The translations under genes were made by a program, and so were the position numbers. DNA of 7,312 nucleotides from Spirochaetota bacterium (GTDB lineage: Bacteria; Spirochaetota; Spirochaetia; Treponematales; UBA12059). Each line of letters begins with the position of its first letter. Within the stretch, counting starts at the first letter, position 1. The notes under the pieces were generated by a model, which searched no databases, was not told the origin of the DNA, and worked only from the letters and a program-made list of their open reading frames with translations. Shown here one piece after another: positions 1 through 6,920 of the stretch. The stretch covers positions 1-7,312 of the forward strand of contig JAKQNL010000244.1 of assembly GCA_029565815.1 (NCBI GenBank). Reading direction: 5' to 3'.

Positions 1-925
1 CGCGGGCGCATGCGATAAAAGTTTTCACGTCCTTTATGGGCACGATACGCCCGACCAGTCCTACGGTAAAACCTTCGTGCTTCTGGGGCACTATAGTCGC
101 AAAGCGATCCAGGTCGATGCCGTTCGGCGTAACCAAAGCCCGAGCGGGGTTTGCCCCAAGGGCAAGCTGCTTGCGCCTGTTTTCCTCAAAGAGCGAGGTA
201 AGCGCGTCGGCGCCCACATAGCACAGGCGGGCAAATCGCTCGTATGCGTCTATCCACATATCGCGCTGGTAGCCCCGGACAAAATCGGCTTTGCGAATTT
301 CCATCTCGCGTTCTTTGTGGTACAGGCCGTGTTCGGAAAGCAGAAAGGGAGAGCCTGTCCTAACCTTGGCCGCAAGGCCTGCAAGACCCGCAAAACCCGT
401 AGACAGGCTCTGGTACACATCGGCTTTTGGCGCAGGCACGGAAATGGCCGCAAGCATCATGGCATATACCGATTTCCACGCCCAATAATAATCCGAAAAC
501 GGATACAAGGGATTGAGGGCCTGGTTTGATGCCACCAGGTAATGCCACAGCTTCTCGTCGGCCAAAAGGTCGTCGATGGTAACCGGAGTCTCGTCGATGC
601 GCCGCACGAATTCCGCAAAGTGCGCCAGGGCTTCCTTGGGGTCTGCGCTTAAAAAGCCAAGCATGGCCCGGGCAGTTGCGCGCGCGTGCGCTGTTTTTCT
701 GGGCCTGCCAGGTGGCAAACTTATAACCACATCGGTGTGGCCAACCACGTTGGCCGGCAGCTTGTACTTGAGGCTTTGCCCGGCTTCCGGCGACAGGCTG
801 TACACCTGGTAGTCGAAATCCGGCAGGAACGTGATAAGGTCATGGAGCCAGGAGCTTACCCCGCCGGTGATGTACGGATAGGAGCCTTCCGACAGGACGC
901 ATACCCTCACCCGCTTATCGCTCAC
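1..925 (-). CDS. pelF: PelF-like GT4 glycosyltransferase, 3' end cut by window edge
   Basis: The cytoplasmic glycosyltransferase thought to polymerise the Pel polysaccharide from UDP-sugars. The frame is open from a GTG at 925 to base 1, giving 308 codons of a protein usually near 500 residues. The start overlaps the stop of the upstream PelE-like gene (GTGA) and has a strong Shine-Dalgarno, GGAGG at 935-931, five bases away. Visible signatures are the N-terminal PelF hallmark EGSYPYITGGVSSW at residues 13-26, SEHGLYHKEREMEI at 197-210 (the conserved EHG..xxRE block), TPNGIDLDRF at 266-275, and GRIVPIKDVKTFI at 292-304, which opens the C-terminal nucleotide-binding Rossmann domain. The catalytic EX7E region and the rest of the UDP-binding site would lie beyond the edge. 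Family assignment rests on these motifs and on the neighbours. Other GT4 enzymes are the only real alternative, and the N-terminal block argues against them. Confidence 0.93.
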   Translation of the reverse strand, partial: MSDKRVRVCVLSEGSYPYITGGVSSWLHDLITFLPDFDYQVYSLSPEAGQSLKYKLPANVVGHTDVVISLPPGRPRKTAHARATARAMLGFLSADPKEALAHFAEFVRRIDETPVTIDDLLADEKLWHYLVASNQALNPLYPFSDYYWAWKSVYAMMLAAISVPAPKADVYQSLSTGFAGLAGLAAKVRTGSPFLLSEHGLYHKEREMEIRKADFVRGYQRDMWIDAYERFARLCYVGADALTSLFEENRRKQLALGANPARALVTPNGIDLDRFATIVPQKHEGFTVGLVGRIVPIKDVKTFIACAR

Positions 926-1647
926 AGCCACCTCCGGGCAGCCTGGCTGAGCCGGCCCATGTCCAAAGCGCCCACTTCCTCGAGGCGGCGCACCACAGCC
1001 CGTAAGCCTTCATAGTCCCGCACCTGAAACTTGAGGTCCGCAAGCGCTTCTAAAAGGCCCGGGTCGTTTGGGTAGCTTTTAAGCGCTTTTTGCGCTAACT
1101 GGATAGCCGTTTTCGTTCGACCCATCAGCAGTTGCAGTTTTACGGCAAGCTTCAGGCTATCGCAGTTCAGCGCCTTGCGGTCCGACAGCACTACGAGTGC
1201 CTCAAATGCCTGGCGCAGGTAAAATATCCCAAGGGTCTCGCGCACGCCAGTTAACTCAGCCAGTTCTGAATATAGAATCGCCTGCATGTACTGGTTATTA
1301 TTTTTTCGCGCAGTATCGATGGCCTTCGCGTAGCGCACTTCCATCACGGACATGCTTTCTGCCGCGTGCAGGGCTGTTTCCTGATCGCTGGAATCCAAAA
1401 GCCCCTTAAACGCGCGTCCTAAAGCCAAATCGCCCTTACCCGGGGACCAGCGCGCAAGGGCCCGGTCCAGATCCGCCGGGTCCTGGGGCTTGGATGCAAG
1501 CGGCCGAACACGGCCTGCAGCCTCGTACAGGTCTTCGGGTTCTGCAGCTCCGTTCAATAGGCCCCGGATGGCCGCATCGGGGGTGCGTATGCGCGCAAGG
1601 CCGGGCCTGCCTCTAAAGCGCTCAAAGCCGGATCGGTCTGATTCCAT
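922..1647 (-). CDS. pelE: PelE-like TPR protein without membrane segments
   Basis: A 241-residue helical repeat protein in the position of pelE, between pelD and pelF. In Pseudomonas, PelE is an inner-membrane protein with two N-terminal membrane helices and a TPR domain, and works with PelD, PelF and PelG. Here residues 76-115 form a HEAT/TPR-like helical pair (AAESMSVMEVRYAKAI at 95-110 resembles the PelE pattern). Residues 163-196 and 197-226 read as two TPRs, the first ending SYPNDP. The N-terminus (MESDRSGFERFRGRPG) is charged and shows no hydrophobic helix, so this version looks soluble or held to the membrane by PelD or PelG. The ATG lies one base after the upstream TAG, with a modest AGG six bases before it, so translation is probably coupled. 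The call leans on synteny as well as on repeat content, because TPR sequences alone are not specific. Confidence 0.75.
   Translation of the reverse strand: MESDRSGFERFRGRPGLARIRTPDAAIRGLLNGAAEPEDLYEAAGRVRPLASKPQDPADLDRALARWSPGKGDLALGRAFKGLLDSSDQETALHAAESMSVMEVRYAKAIDTARKNNNQYMQAILYSELAELTGVRETLGIFYLRQAFEALVVLSDRKALNCDSLKLAVKLQLLMGRTKTAIQLAQKALKSYPNDPGLLEALADLKFQVRDYEGLRAVVRRLEEVGALDMGRLSQAARRWL
931..935 (-). promoter_or_regulatory. Shine-Dalgarno of the pelF-like gene, inside the pelE-like coding end
   Basis: GGAGG precedes GTG 925 by five bases. It fixes the PelF start at the GTGA overlap and indicates translational coupling to the PelE-like frame. Confidence 0.75.
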
Positions 1648-1648
1648 G

Positions 1649-3031
1649 CTATGCCTGCATCTCGATGAGTAGTTCCGCCCTACCCGTCATGTCTTCCGAC
1701 GACTGGTCTGCAGCCCGCCTGGAAGCAAAACCTATGCGCAGGTCCAGGCGAACCTCGCGGTCGGCTATGACGGGCGGCTGTGACTGAAGGGCCGCCAGGG
1801 CTTCTAGCGACATGCGGGACACGCCGTCCTCGCGCAGGCCTGGAATCAGTATCGCTATCTGATCGGATCGCTTGTACTGGCACAATTCGATTGCAGCGTC
1901 CGTACCGGAGAATACCGAGCTTAGGCTCGATACACATGCGCGTTCCGCGGCCGGCCCAAGTTCTTGTATCATCGAACGCAGGTTGTCTATCTGGCACAGG
2001 ATGAGGCTAAACGGGGTTTCGCGGCTAAATGCATCAGCCAAGAGCGCGCTAAACTGGCCGTAGGAAGGAATGCCGCTGTGTGCATCAAAATCACTTTCGC
2101 GGGCAAGGCGTTCAAAGCGAACAGCTCGTTCCAGGTATGGCCGGGCAAGCTCCAGAATGGCGGATAGAGCCCGCTCGTTGGACTCGGTGTACGCGACAAA
2201 CGGCATATCCAGTGCCACAAACACACCCCAGCTATGTTCTGCCGGCCCAAGCGGTAGGGCTAGTACTACCCGGCCGTCGTCCATCTTAGCCAGGTACGGA
2301 TCCTCCAGCACCTGCCTGAGCGTAAAGCGGCTTGCGTTGCGGAACGCCCAGCCTTCAACGCTGCCCTCCAGTGGCCTCGACGCGGGGGCCGGCGAATCGC
2401 CATACCGGGCAACCAATTCAAGCTGATCGGCGCGCTCATCGTAGCGATAGACTGCACCGGAGCGAAGACTGGCAAAACGGTTTGCCAAAGCCAAAAGACC
2501 GCTTGCAAGCTCACTGACCGAACGTGTGTTCAGACCGCGCAGGTGCTCATGCAGGAGGGGCAATGCGTCCTGGGCGGATAACAACTCTTTTTCATAATAG
2601 GCGTTGACTATTTTGACTGCTTCCAGCGTGCGTCCAAGGCGCAATTTATCTTTGTATGCAGCCCGGTAACGCTGTAAGAGCGAAGCAAATCCATCTTTCC
2701 GCGCTATGGAGCCAAAACCAAGGGCGGAAATGGCTGCAAGCACCAAGGCCGCGGATGGGCTTACAAGCTCATGGATAGGAAAGGCGGAAAAATCACCGGC
2801 TGTCAGAATGGATAGTCCAGCTATTGCAAGAAGGGAAAGCCCTATGGACGCATATGCAATCCACGGCCCGTAAAACGAAGCGAACACAACGGCTGGCAGC
2901 CAATACGGCAAGAAAGCAAGACCAGGGAAACCCGGCGCGGAAGCTGACAGGGCGTTCCAGGCAAAGGCTGTGGCCGCGGCCGCGACGAGTTCGGCTGTCA
3001 TGATCCATGGTCTTGCTTTTCGGATTCCCAC
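1649..3031 (-). CDS. pelD: PelD-like membrane GAF / degenerate GGDEF protein
   Basis: Inner-membrane regulatory subunit of the Pel synthase complex; in Pseudomonas it binds cyclic-di-GMP and switches on polymer production. The GTG at 3031 is chosen as start because GGGAG lies five bases upstream; a TTG at 3061 lacks a Shine-Dalgarno, and ATG at 3001 is a further option. From the GTG the protein has 460 residues. Four membrane helices fall near 9-28, 38-53, 56-78 and 90-108, then a helical linker, a GAF domain around 170-300 and a GGDEF-fold domain around 314-460. The GGDEF opening motif survives as DAHSGIPSYGQF at 316-327. The active-site loop reads RSDQI at 388-392, the first catalytic Asp is Gln347 (QIDN), and the inhibitory-site position reads AAIE at 379-382 instead of RxxD. 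It should therefore be cyclase-inactive. Order 4TM-GAF-GGDEF plus the pelE and pelF neighbours make the identification firm; ligand binding is uncertain. Confidence 0.88.
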   Translation of the reverse strand: MGIRKARPWIMTAELVAAAATAFAWNALSASAPGFPGLAFLPYWLPAVVFASFYGPWIAYASIGLSLLAIAGLSILTAGDFSAFPIHELVSPSAALVLAAISALGFGSIARKDGFASLLQRYRAAYKDKLRLGRTLEAVKIVNAYYEKELLSAQDALPLLHEHLRGLNTRSVSELASGLLALANRFASLRSGAVYRYDERADQLELVARYGDSPAPASRPLEGSVEGWAFRNASRFTLRQVLEDPYLAKMDDGRVVLALPLGPAEHSWGVFVALDMPFVAYTESNERALSAILELARPYLERAVRFERLARESDFDAHSGIPSYGQFSALLADAFSRETPFSLILCQIDNLRSMIQELGPAAERACVSSLSSVFSGTDAAIELCQYKRSDQIAILIPGLREDGVSRMSLEALAALQSQPPVIADREVRLDLRIGFASRRAADQSSEDMTGRAELLIEMQA

Positions 3032-3095
3032 GCTGACTCCCGGACGCTGCACTGGCAACAAGATGATAGTGGCCGTTTTTGGCCGTCGTTCCCGC

Positions 3096-3125
3096 TTTCA
3101 GTATCGGCTACAATAGCTACTGAAA
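3096..3125. repeat. Dyad / imperfect hairpin in the divergent pelD-pelB intergenic region
   Basis: TTTCAGTA (3096-3103) is a perfect inverted copy of TACTGAAA (3118-3125). Inside it GCTA (3107-3110) pairs with TAGC (3114-3117) around a CAA loop, leaving three unpaired bases (3104-3106). This makes twelve pairs in all. The run of six A bases that follows on the plus strand is on the wrong side for a terminator in either direction, so an operator or transcript-leader structure is more likely. A weak minus-strand -10 (GATACT, 3105-3100) and a plus-strand TACAAT (3109-3114) lie within it. Confidence 0.5.
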
Positions 3126-3170
3126 AAAGCGAAAGCTGTCCGTTTTGAGCGTATCCAGCTGCGCGGTCTT

Positions 3171-3199
3171 TTGCCCAGCAAGCGCTTCTACGGTATACT
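3171..3199 (+). promoter_or_regulatory. Candidate sigma-70 promoter for the pelB-like gene
   Basis: TTGCCC (3171-3176) and TATACT (3194-3199) are separated by 17 bases, giving 4/6 and 5/6 matches to the -35 and -10 consensus. Transcription would start near 3206, leaving a leader of only about ten bases that begins at the Shine-Dalgarno. Assigned by eye only; no start-site data. Confidence 0.5.
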
Positions 3200-3205
3200 G
3201 TCGCT

Positions 3206-3210
3206 AGGAG
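3206..3210 (+). promoter_or_regulatory. Shine-Dalgarno that decides the pelB-like start
   Basis: AGGAG lies five bases before ATG 3216. It supports this ATG over the in-frame TTG at 3171, which overlaps the promoter -35 box and would place 15 extra residues before the signal peptide. Confidence 0.75.
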
Positions 3211-3215
3211 TGACC

Positions 3216-6200
3216 ATGCGCCAGTACCTATCAGCTTTTTTTGCATGCATTGTTGCCCTAGGCTCAGCCTGGGCTCAGAGTTCCGTACCGCTTATTCCGG
3301 AACTGCCCGTACCGGGGCTCGCTCTCATCAGCGTGGAGGGAGAGGATGCGATAAGCACGAACTTTGCCCGAGAGCCGGTGATACGCTACGGGGCATCGGG
3401 CAAGCGCTTACTGAGGCTCGAGCGCAAAAGCGCTCCATACGGCGGCCTGGCTTGGTATGCGGAGTACGCATTCATCGTGGAGGAATCCGGCCAGTACGAT
3501 TTGTGGTACCTAGGCACGCCACCGGCCTCATCAAAACCCGAAGCCCCCGGTTATTTTTGCTCCGTGTACGTCTCGCTTGACGGCAAGGCTTACCAGAAAC
3601 TGAACCGGGAAGGCGGGCAAGCCCTGGGCTCCTCCGATCCTGCTTTGATATGGTTCGACTTTGGGAAGGCAAGCCTTACAGCAGGCACCCATACGCTGCG
3701 CTTTGAGATACGGGACAAACGGACGGCCGACGGTGCCTACGTGTTCGAACTGGATACCATACAGGCAATACGAAGCATGGACGAGCCTAAGCTGCTGCCC
3801 GCAGGCTCGCGGGAAGACCCATACGCCGCGCGGGCTCCCCTGGCCGACAGCGAATACGAACGCATCCTACGGACGGATCCAGCCAATGCAGGCGCATACC
3901 GGGCGCTTTTGGAAATCGCGTTTGCCCTTGGCGACATGAGCTCTGCGGTACGCTACTCGCAGCGTGCGGCCGCAGCCATACCCAGCGACCCGTACTATGT
4001 GAAAGCACTTGCTCGGGCTCGCATCGGCATCGAGGATGTTCCCGGCGGCATGAGCTCCTACGAGCGTTACCTGGGCCTACAACCGGACGACCTGGCTGGC
4101 TGGCAGGAAGCTGCAAAAACCGCTGCATGGCGCAGTCAGTATGCCCAGGCCATAGCCCTGTACCATTCCGCCCTGTCTGCGTTTCCCGGCGACCCAAACC
4201 TCAGCGTGGACTACGGCCTTGCGCTTGTGTGGTCCGGCCAAGGTAGCCAAGGCAACGTGGTGCTTGCAAACGCAGAGCGGCTTGCGCTTGCCGACCCCAT
4301 CAATGCGCTTGGCTTGGCCAACGCGTTTTCGGCTTCCGGTTATCCAGACCGAGCCATCAGCCTTTTGGAAGCCGCTGTCAAAGCCCACCCTGCAGTTGCA
4401 TCCCTGCGCTTTTCCCTGGCCCGTGCTTTGGAGCGCCGGGGCAATTCGGAAAAGGCCGACGATGTGATGGCAAAGGCCCGCACGGCATACGCACCCGATG
4501 ACAGGTTCAGTTCATGGGCCGATCGCGAGGAAGAGCGCATACGCCTTGCGCGGGAAGCCTTGCGTGCGCTTGGGGAACGCAGCTCGCGCGAACCGGACAA
4601 CCTGGCCCTACGCGAACAGTATGTGCAAGCTCTGTTTTGGAACGGCCAGCGCAGCAAAGCCATAGACGCATACGCTGCCCTCATTGTGGGTAAAGCCTAC
4701 GAAGCCTTGTGCGCATCGGATGTGGCCGCCCTGGACGAGACTTTAGACCTGGCCATGGCAGCCCGCATGTGGGCTGCCTCCATAAAACCAAAACTAGACG
4801 CCAGAAGTAAAGAGCTACGCATGGCCATGCAGGCAGAACAGGATGCGCGAAAAAAACTGGAAGCGTATACTGCAAAAGTTGCCAAAGAAGAAGCCGCAGG
4901 ACGAACCGTAGCGCCACCGGAAGGCATACACCCGCAACAAGAGCTGGAACAAGCAGCAGCCACTTTGTCCATTGCTCTCGAACGGGAATACTCATTAGCA
5001 CAAGCGGACAAAGCCTTCATTGCCCGGGCGCTCGGCTTGGCGGCGGAACTGGAACGCAGAGCGGAAGCGGACAAAGCGCTTCATGCCGCCTTCCTTGCAG
5101 ACGCAGCGAGCATGGGCTGGTTTTTAGACCGGCAGCTGTGGGCATCCGACGCTAAAAAAGCAGCACTACAGGGAGACAGTCTGGGCTGGTTCACGCTTAC
5201 TCGCCTGCCGGGTTATTCCATGAACAAGGCGGATGCCGACATGGCCCGCCGGAACATGGCATCGTCTGGAGTACCAGCTTTACTGTATGCTTCCTTCACC
5301 GATTCGCTTGCACGGCAGGACGCTGCAGCCGCGATAAGCCTTGCCTCGGGTCCCGCAGCCCTATGGCGACCCCATGTGCAAGCGGTGGCTGCCATGCTCG
5401 GCCCACAGCCGGAAGCAACGCCAGTTTCAGCCGAAAGCTATACGAGCGCAGAAGAAGCGCTTACTGCCCTAGCCGGTATTGAGCTGGAAGCAAAGGCGTG
5501 CGCGCAAAGCTTGGGCACATCGATTGCCACGGCAGAGCTTACGCGCAGCCACCGCGACGAACGCGTGTTCCGCCTGGTGGAACGAGACACGGTAGCCATG
5601 CGCCGGGAGCTTGGCTCGTTCTTTGTGGCTGTGGAACGGCCGCAGGAAGCCGCAGCCCACTTCCGCAACGCCGTGCGGAACGAACCATCGGACAGCGCAT
5701 CCATGTTCGAGCTTGCAGCAATGCGTCAAAGCTCCGGCGACTGGCAGGAAGCCATGAAGCTATACCGGCAGGTTTATGGCTGGGATCCGTCATTCGCAAA
5801 TGTGCAAGGTTTTCATAACTCACTTGCACGAACCTACGCGGACGTTTTAGACGCAAGCGTCTTTTCCTCTGTAGACCCATCCATTGCGAGCACGGAAACG
5901 CGCACTTCCTACAGCCTGGGCGCCACCAGCTGGCTCAACCTTGCAGGCGGGCTTAGCATACGCGACATACGCCGCTACACCGATCGCGATTACCAGGTGG
6001 ACGACGGGCTTGGTGGGTCTATCACCATCAGCGAAGCGCCGTCGGTTCAGGCAATCAGCGACGCCTTCGTGCGCGCACGCATACAGAACCCGGGCAGCTG
6101 GTTCTCGGCCGAACTAGAAGCAGGAGCCGTCATCGCAGACGAGCGGGGAAGCGCTCAGTTTATTCCCCAGAACCAAGGCATCCCTGGCGCACTAAACGGC

Positions 6201-6860
6201 TTACGCAAACTGCCTCGAGCAGCCCTACGATTCCGCTTTGGAGCAAACGGACCATCCGCTGTCCTAAACCTTGCAGCCGGGCCCATGGACGAAAGCTTCA
6301 TACCCGGACGGCCGCTTTTATACCGCGGCTCTGGAGAACTTTCTATAACACTACCGTTTGGGGATTTTTCCTACTCCAGAAGCTATGCGCGGGCGGACGC
6401 AATCGCCGTAGACCTGGACCTGGCAGACACGCGCCTTATAGCCACGGGCTTTCAGGAACTGGCCTTTGGCATACACCTCGACGACGCGCCATGGACCAAC
6501 CTTATGCTCAGCCTAGAGGGCAGCGTGGAACACGCTTTACGCCAGGAAAGCTGGCTGTACTACGCGCCAAACCTGGTGCTCAACCTGAAAGGCGCAGCCC
6601 ACTACCTCACCTGGATAGGCTTATCACGGGGCAATGTGCTTGGACTTTCCGCCCGCCTGGCAGCCGGCATGTTCTCGGACAACGGCGATGCATGCCCCAT
6701 TGTGCAAGCGGAAGCACGCGCGGAATGGACGCGACGGGACGCGCTTTTATACCTTCGGGCTTTCGGGTCGCAGAGCTTTCCCAGCAGCGGTAAACCATAC
6801 TGGAACATAGGCTTTGAACTGGGAGGATCGGTAAAAGTTCCGGACCTTATCGCGCCGTAA
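3216..6860 (+). CDS. pelB: PelB-like outer-membrane export protein: CBM-like domain + TPRs + beta-barrel
   Basis: A 1214-residue exported protein, likely the outer-membrane exporter of the Pel polymer. The ATG at 3216 is preferred over an in-frame TTG at 3171: AGGAG sits five bases upstream and a clean signal peptide follows directly (hydrophobic core 6-18, predicted cut after AWA at residue 20). Residues about 34-187 form a beta-rich domain resembling a carbohydrate-binding module, with YDLWYLGTP, VYVSLDGKAYQKL, LIWFDFG and AGTHTLRFEI strands. TPR-like repeats run from about 205 to 490 (for example 224-256, ending IPSDP). A charged helical stretch with coiled-coil character spans about 525-620, and two further TPRs fall at 798-860. 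Residues about 880-1214 alternate polar and nonpolar with many aromatics and glycines, as in an outer-membrane barrel. Pseudomonas PelB (about 1190 residues) shares the TPR-plus-barrel plan but has an N-terminal membrane anchor rather than this domain. Divergent transcription from pelD supports the role; sequence divergence leaves some doubt. Confidence 0.8.
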   Translation: MRQYLSAFFACIVALGSAWAQSSVPLIPELPVPGLALISVEGEDAISTNFAREPVIRYGASGKRLLRLERKSAPYGGLAWYAEYAFIVEESGQYDLWYLGTPPASSKPEAPGYFCSVYVSLDGKAYQKLNREGGQALGSSDPALIWFDFGKASLTAGTHTLRFEIRDKRTADGAYVFELDTIQAIRSMDEPKLLPAGSREDPYAARAPLADSEYERILRTDPANAGAYRALLEIAFALGDMSSAVRYSQRAAAAIPSDPYYVKALARARIGIEDVPGGMSSYERYLGLQPDDLAGWQEAAKTAAWRSQYAQAIALYHSALSAFPGDPNLSVDYGLALVWSGQGSQGNVVLANAERLALADPINALGLANAFSASGYPDRAISLLEAAVKAHPAVASLRFSLARALERRGNSEKADDVMAKARTAYAPDDRFSSWADREEERIRLAREALRALGERSSREPDNLALREQYVQALFWNGQRSKAIDAYAALIVGKAYEALCASDVAALDETLDLAMAARMWAASIKPKLDARSKELRMAMQAEQDARKKLEAYTAKVAKEEAAGRTVAPPEGIHPQQELEQAAATLSIALEREYSLAQADKAFIARALGLAAELERRAEADKALHAAFLADAASMGWFLDRQLWASDAKKAALQGDSLGWFTLTRLPGYSMNKADADMARRNMASSGVPALLYASFTDSLARQDAAAAISLASGPAALWRPHVQAVAAMLGPQPEATPVSAESYTSAEEALTALAGIELEAKACAQSLGTSIATAELTRSHRDERVFRLVERDTVAMRRELGSFFVAVERPQEAAAHFRNAVRNEPSDSASMFELAAMRQSSGDWQEAMKLYRQVYGWDPSFANVQGFHNSLARTYADVLDASVFSSVDPSIASTETRTSYSLGATSWLNLAGGLSIRDIRRYTDRDYQVDDGLGGSITISEAPSVQAISDAFVRARIQNPGSWFSAELEAGAVIADERGSAQFIPQNQGIPGALNGLRKLPRAALRFRFGANGPSAVLNLAAGPMDESFIPGRPLLYRGSGELSITLPFGDFSYSRSYARADAIAVDLDLADTRLIATGFQELAFGIHLDDAPWTNLMLSLEGSVEHALRQESWLYYAPNLVLNLKGAAHYLTWIGLSRGNVLGLSARLAAGMFSDNGDACPIVQAEARAEWTRRDALLYLRAFGSQSFPSSGKPYWNIGFELGGSVKVPDLIAP

Positions 6861-6867
6861 CATACAT

Positions 6868-6918
6868 AGCCATACTGTATCAGGCTTGTACGGAGTCCTG
6901 AGCCGGTATAGTATGGCT
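6868..6918. repeat. Long inverted repeat between the pelB-like and MFS genes
   Basis: AGCCATACT (6868-6876) is a perfect inverted copy of AGTATGGCT (6910-6918). Pairing continues inward with two G-T pairs through 6881/6905, then after one bulged A through GGCT (6883-6886) with AGCC (6901-6904). About eighteen pairs close a 14-base loop. On the plus strand only TT follows before ATG 6921, so it is a poor intrinsic terminator. It overlaps the transporter's -10 box, which fits an operator. A minor terminator role for the barrel-gene transcript remains possible. Confidence 0.55.
6886..6912 (+). promoter_or_regulatory. Candidate promoter of the MFS gene
   Basis: TATAGT (6907-6912) is a 5/6 match to the -10 box; a weak TTGTAC (6886-6891) stands 15 bases upstream as a possible -35. 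Transcription would begin within a few bases of ATG 6921, suggesting a leaderless or nearly leaderless mRNA. The box lies inside the right arm of the inverted repeat at 6868-6918. Confidence 0.4.
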
Positions 6919-6920
6919 TT

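Larger units (their letters stand above)
3032..3215. promoter_or_regulatory. Divergent intergenic control region between pelD-like and pelB-like genes
   Basis: About 180 bases separate the two chosen starts. Besides the plus-strand promoter and the dyad, it holds a GGCC/GGCC short hairpin around TTTTT (3071-3084) and a possible minus-strand -10, TATCAT (3068-3063), whose transcript would begin about 25 bases before GTG 3031 but lacks a convincing -35. No open frame with gene-like character was seen here. Confidence 0.5.

Noticed and set aside
77..529. 150-codon open frame on the plus strand
   Set aside because: It lies opposite the PelF-like gene, whose motifs are unambiguous on the minus strand; GC-rich coding DNA often leaves such antisense frames open.
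1649..2100. Active diguanylate cyclase
   Set aside because: The GGDEF fold is recognisable, but RSDQI replaces GGDEF and the first metal-binding Asp is Gln, so catalysis is not expected.
3032..3061. TTG at 3061 as start of the PelD-like gene
   Set aside because: No Shine-Dalgarno is visible upstream, whereas GTG 3031 has GGGAG at good spacing. The case is not closed, because the extra ten codons are in frame.
3171..3215. TTG at 3171 as start of the large plus-strand gene
   Set aside because: It has no Shine-Dalgarno and overlaps the likely -35 box, and the signal peptide begins properly at ATG 3216.
3787..5074. Several 100-135 codon antisense frames inside the barrel gene
   Set aside because: They are low-complexity Ala/Ser/Arg-rich translations opposite a continuous gene with clear TPR content, with no recognisable domains.
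6913..6915. ATG just upstream of the MFS start
   Set aside because: It is out of frame with the transporter; the ATG at 6921 gives the expected N-terminus.
6868..6920. Strong rho-independent terminator after the barrel gene
   Set aside because: The stem contains AT-rich and G-T pairs and is followed by only two or three T bases on the plus strand.
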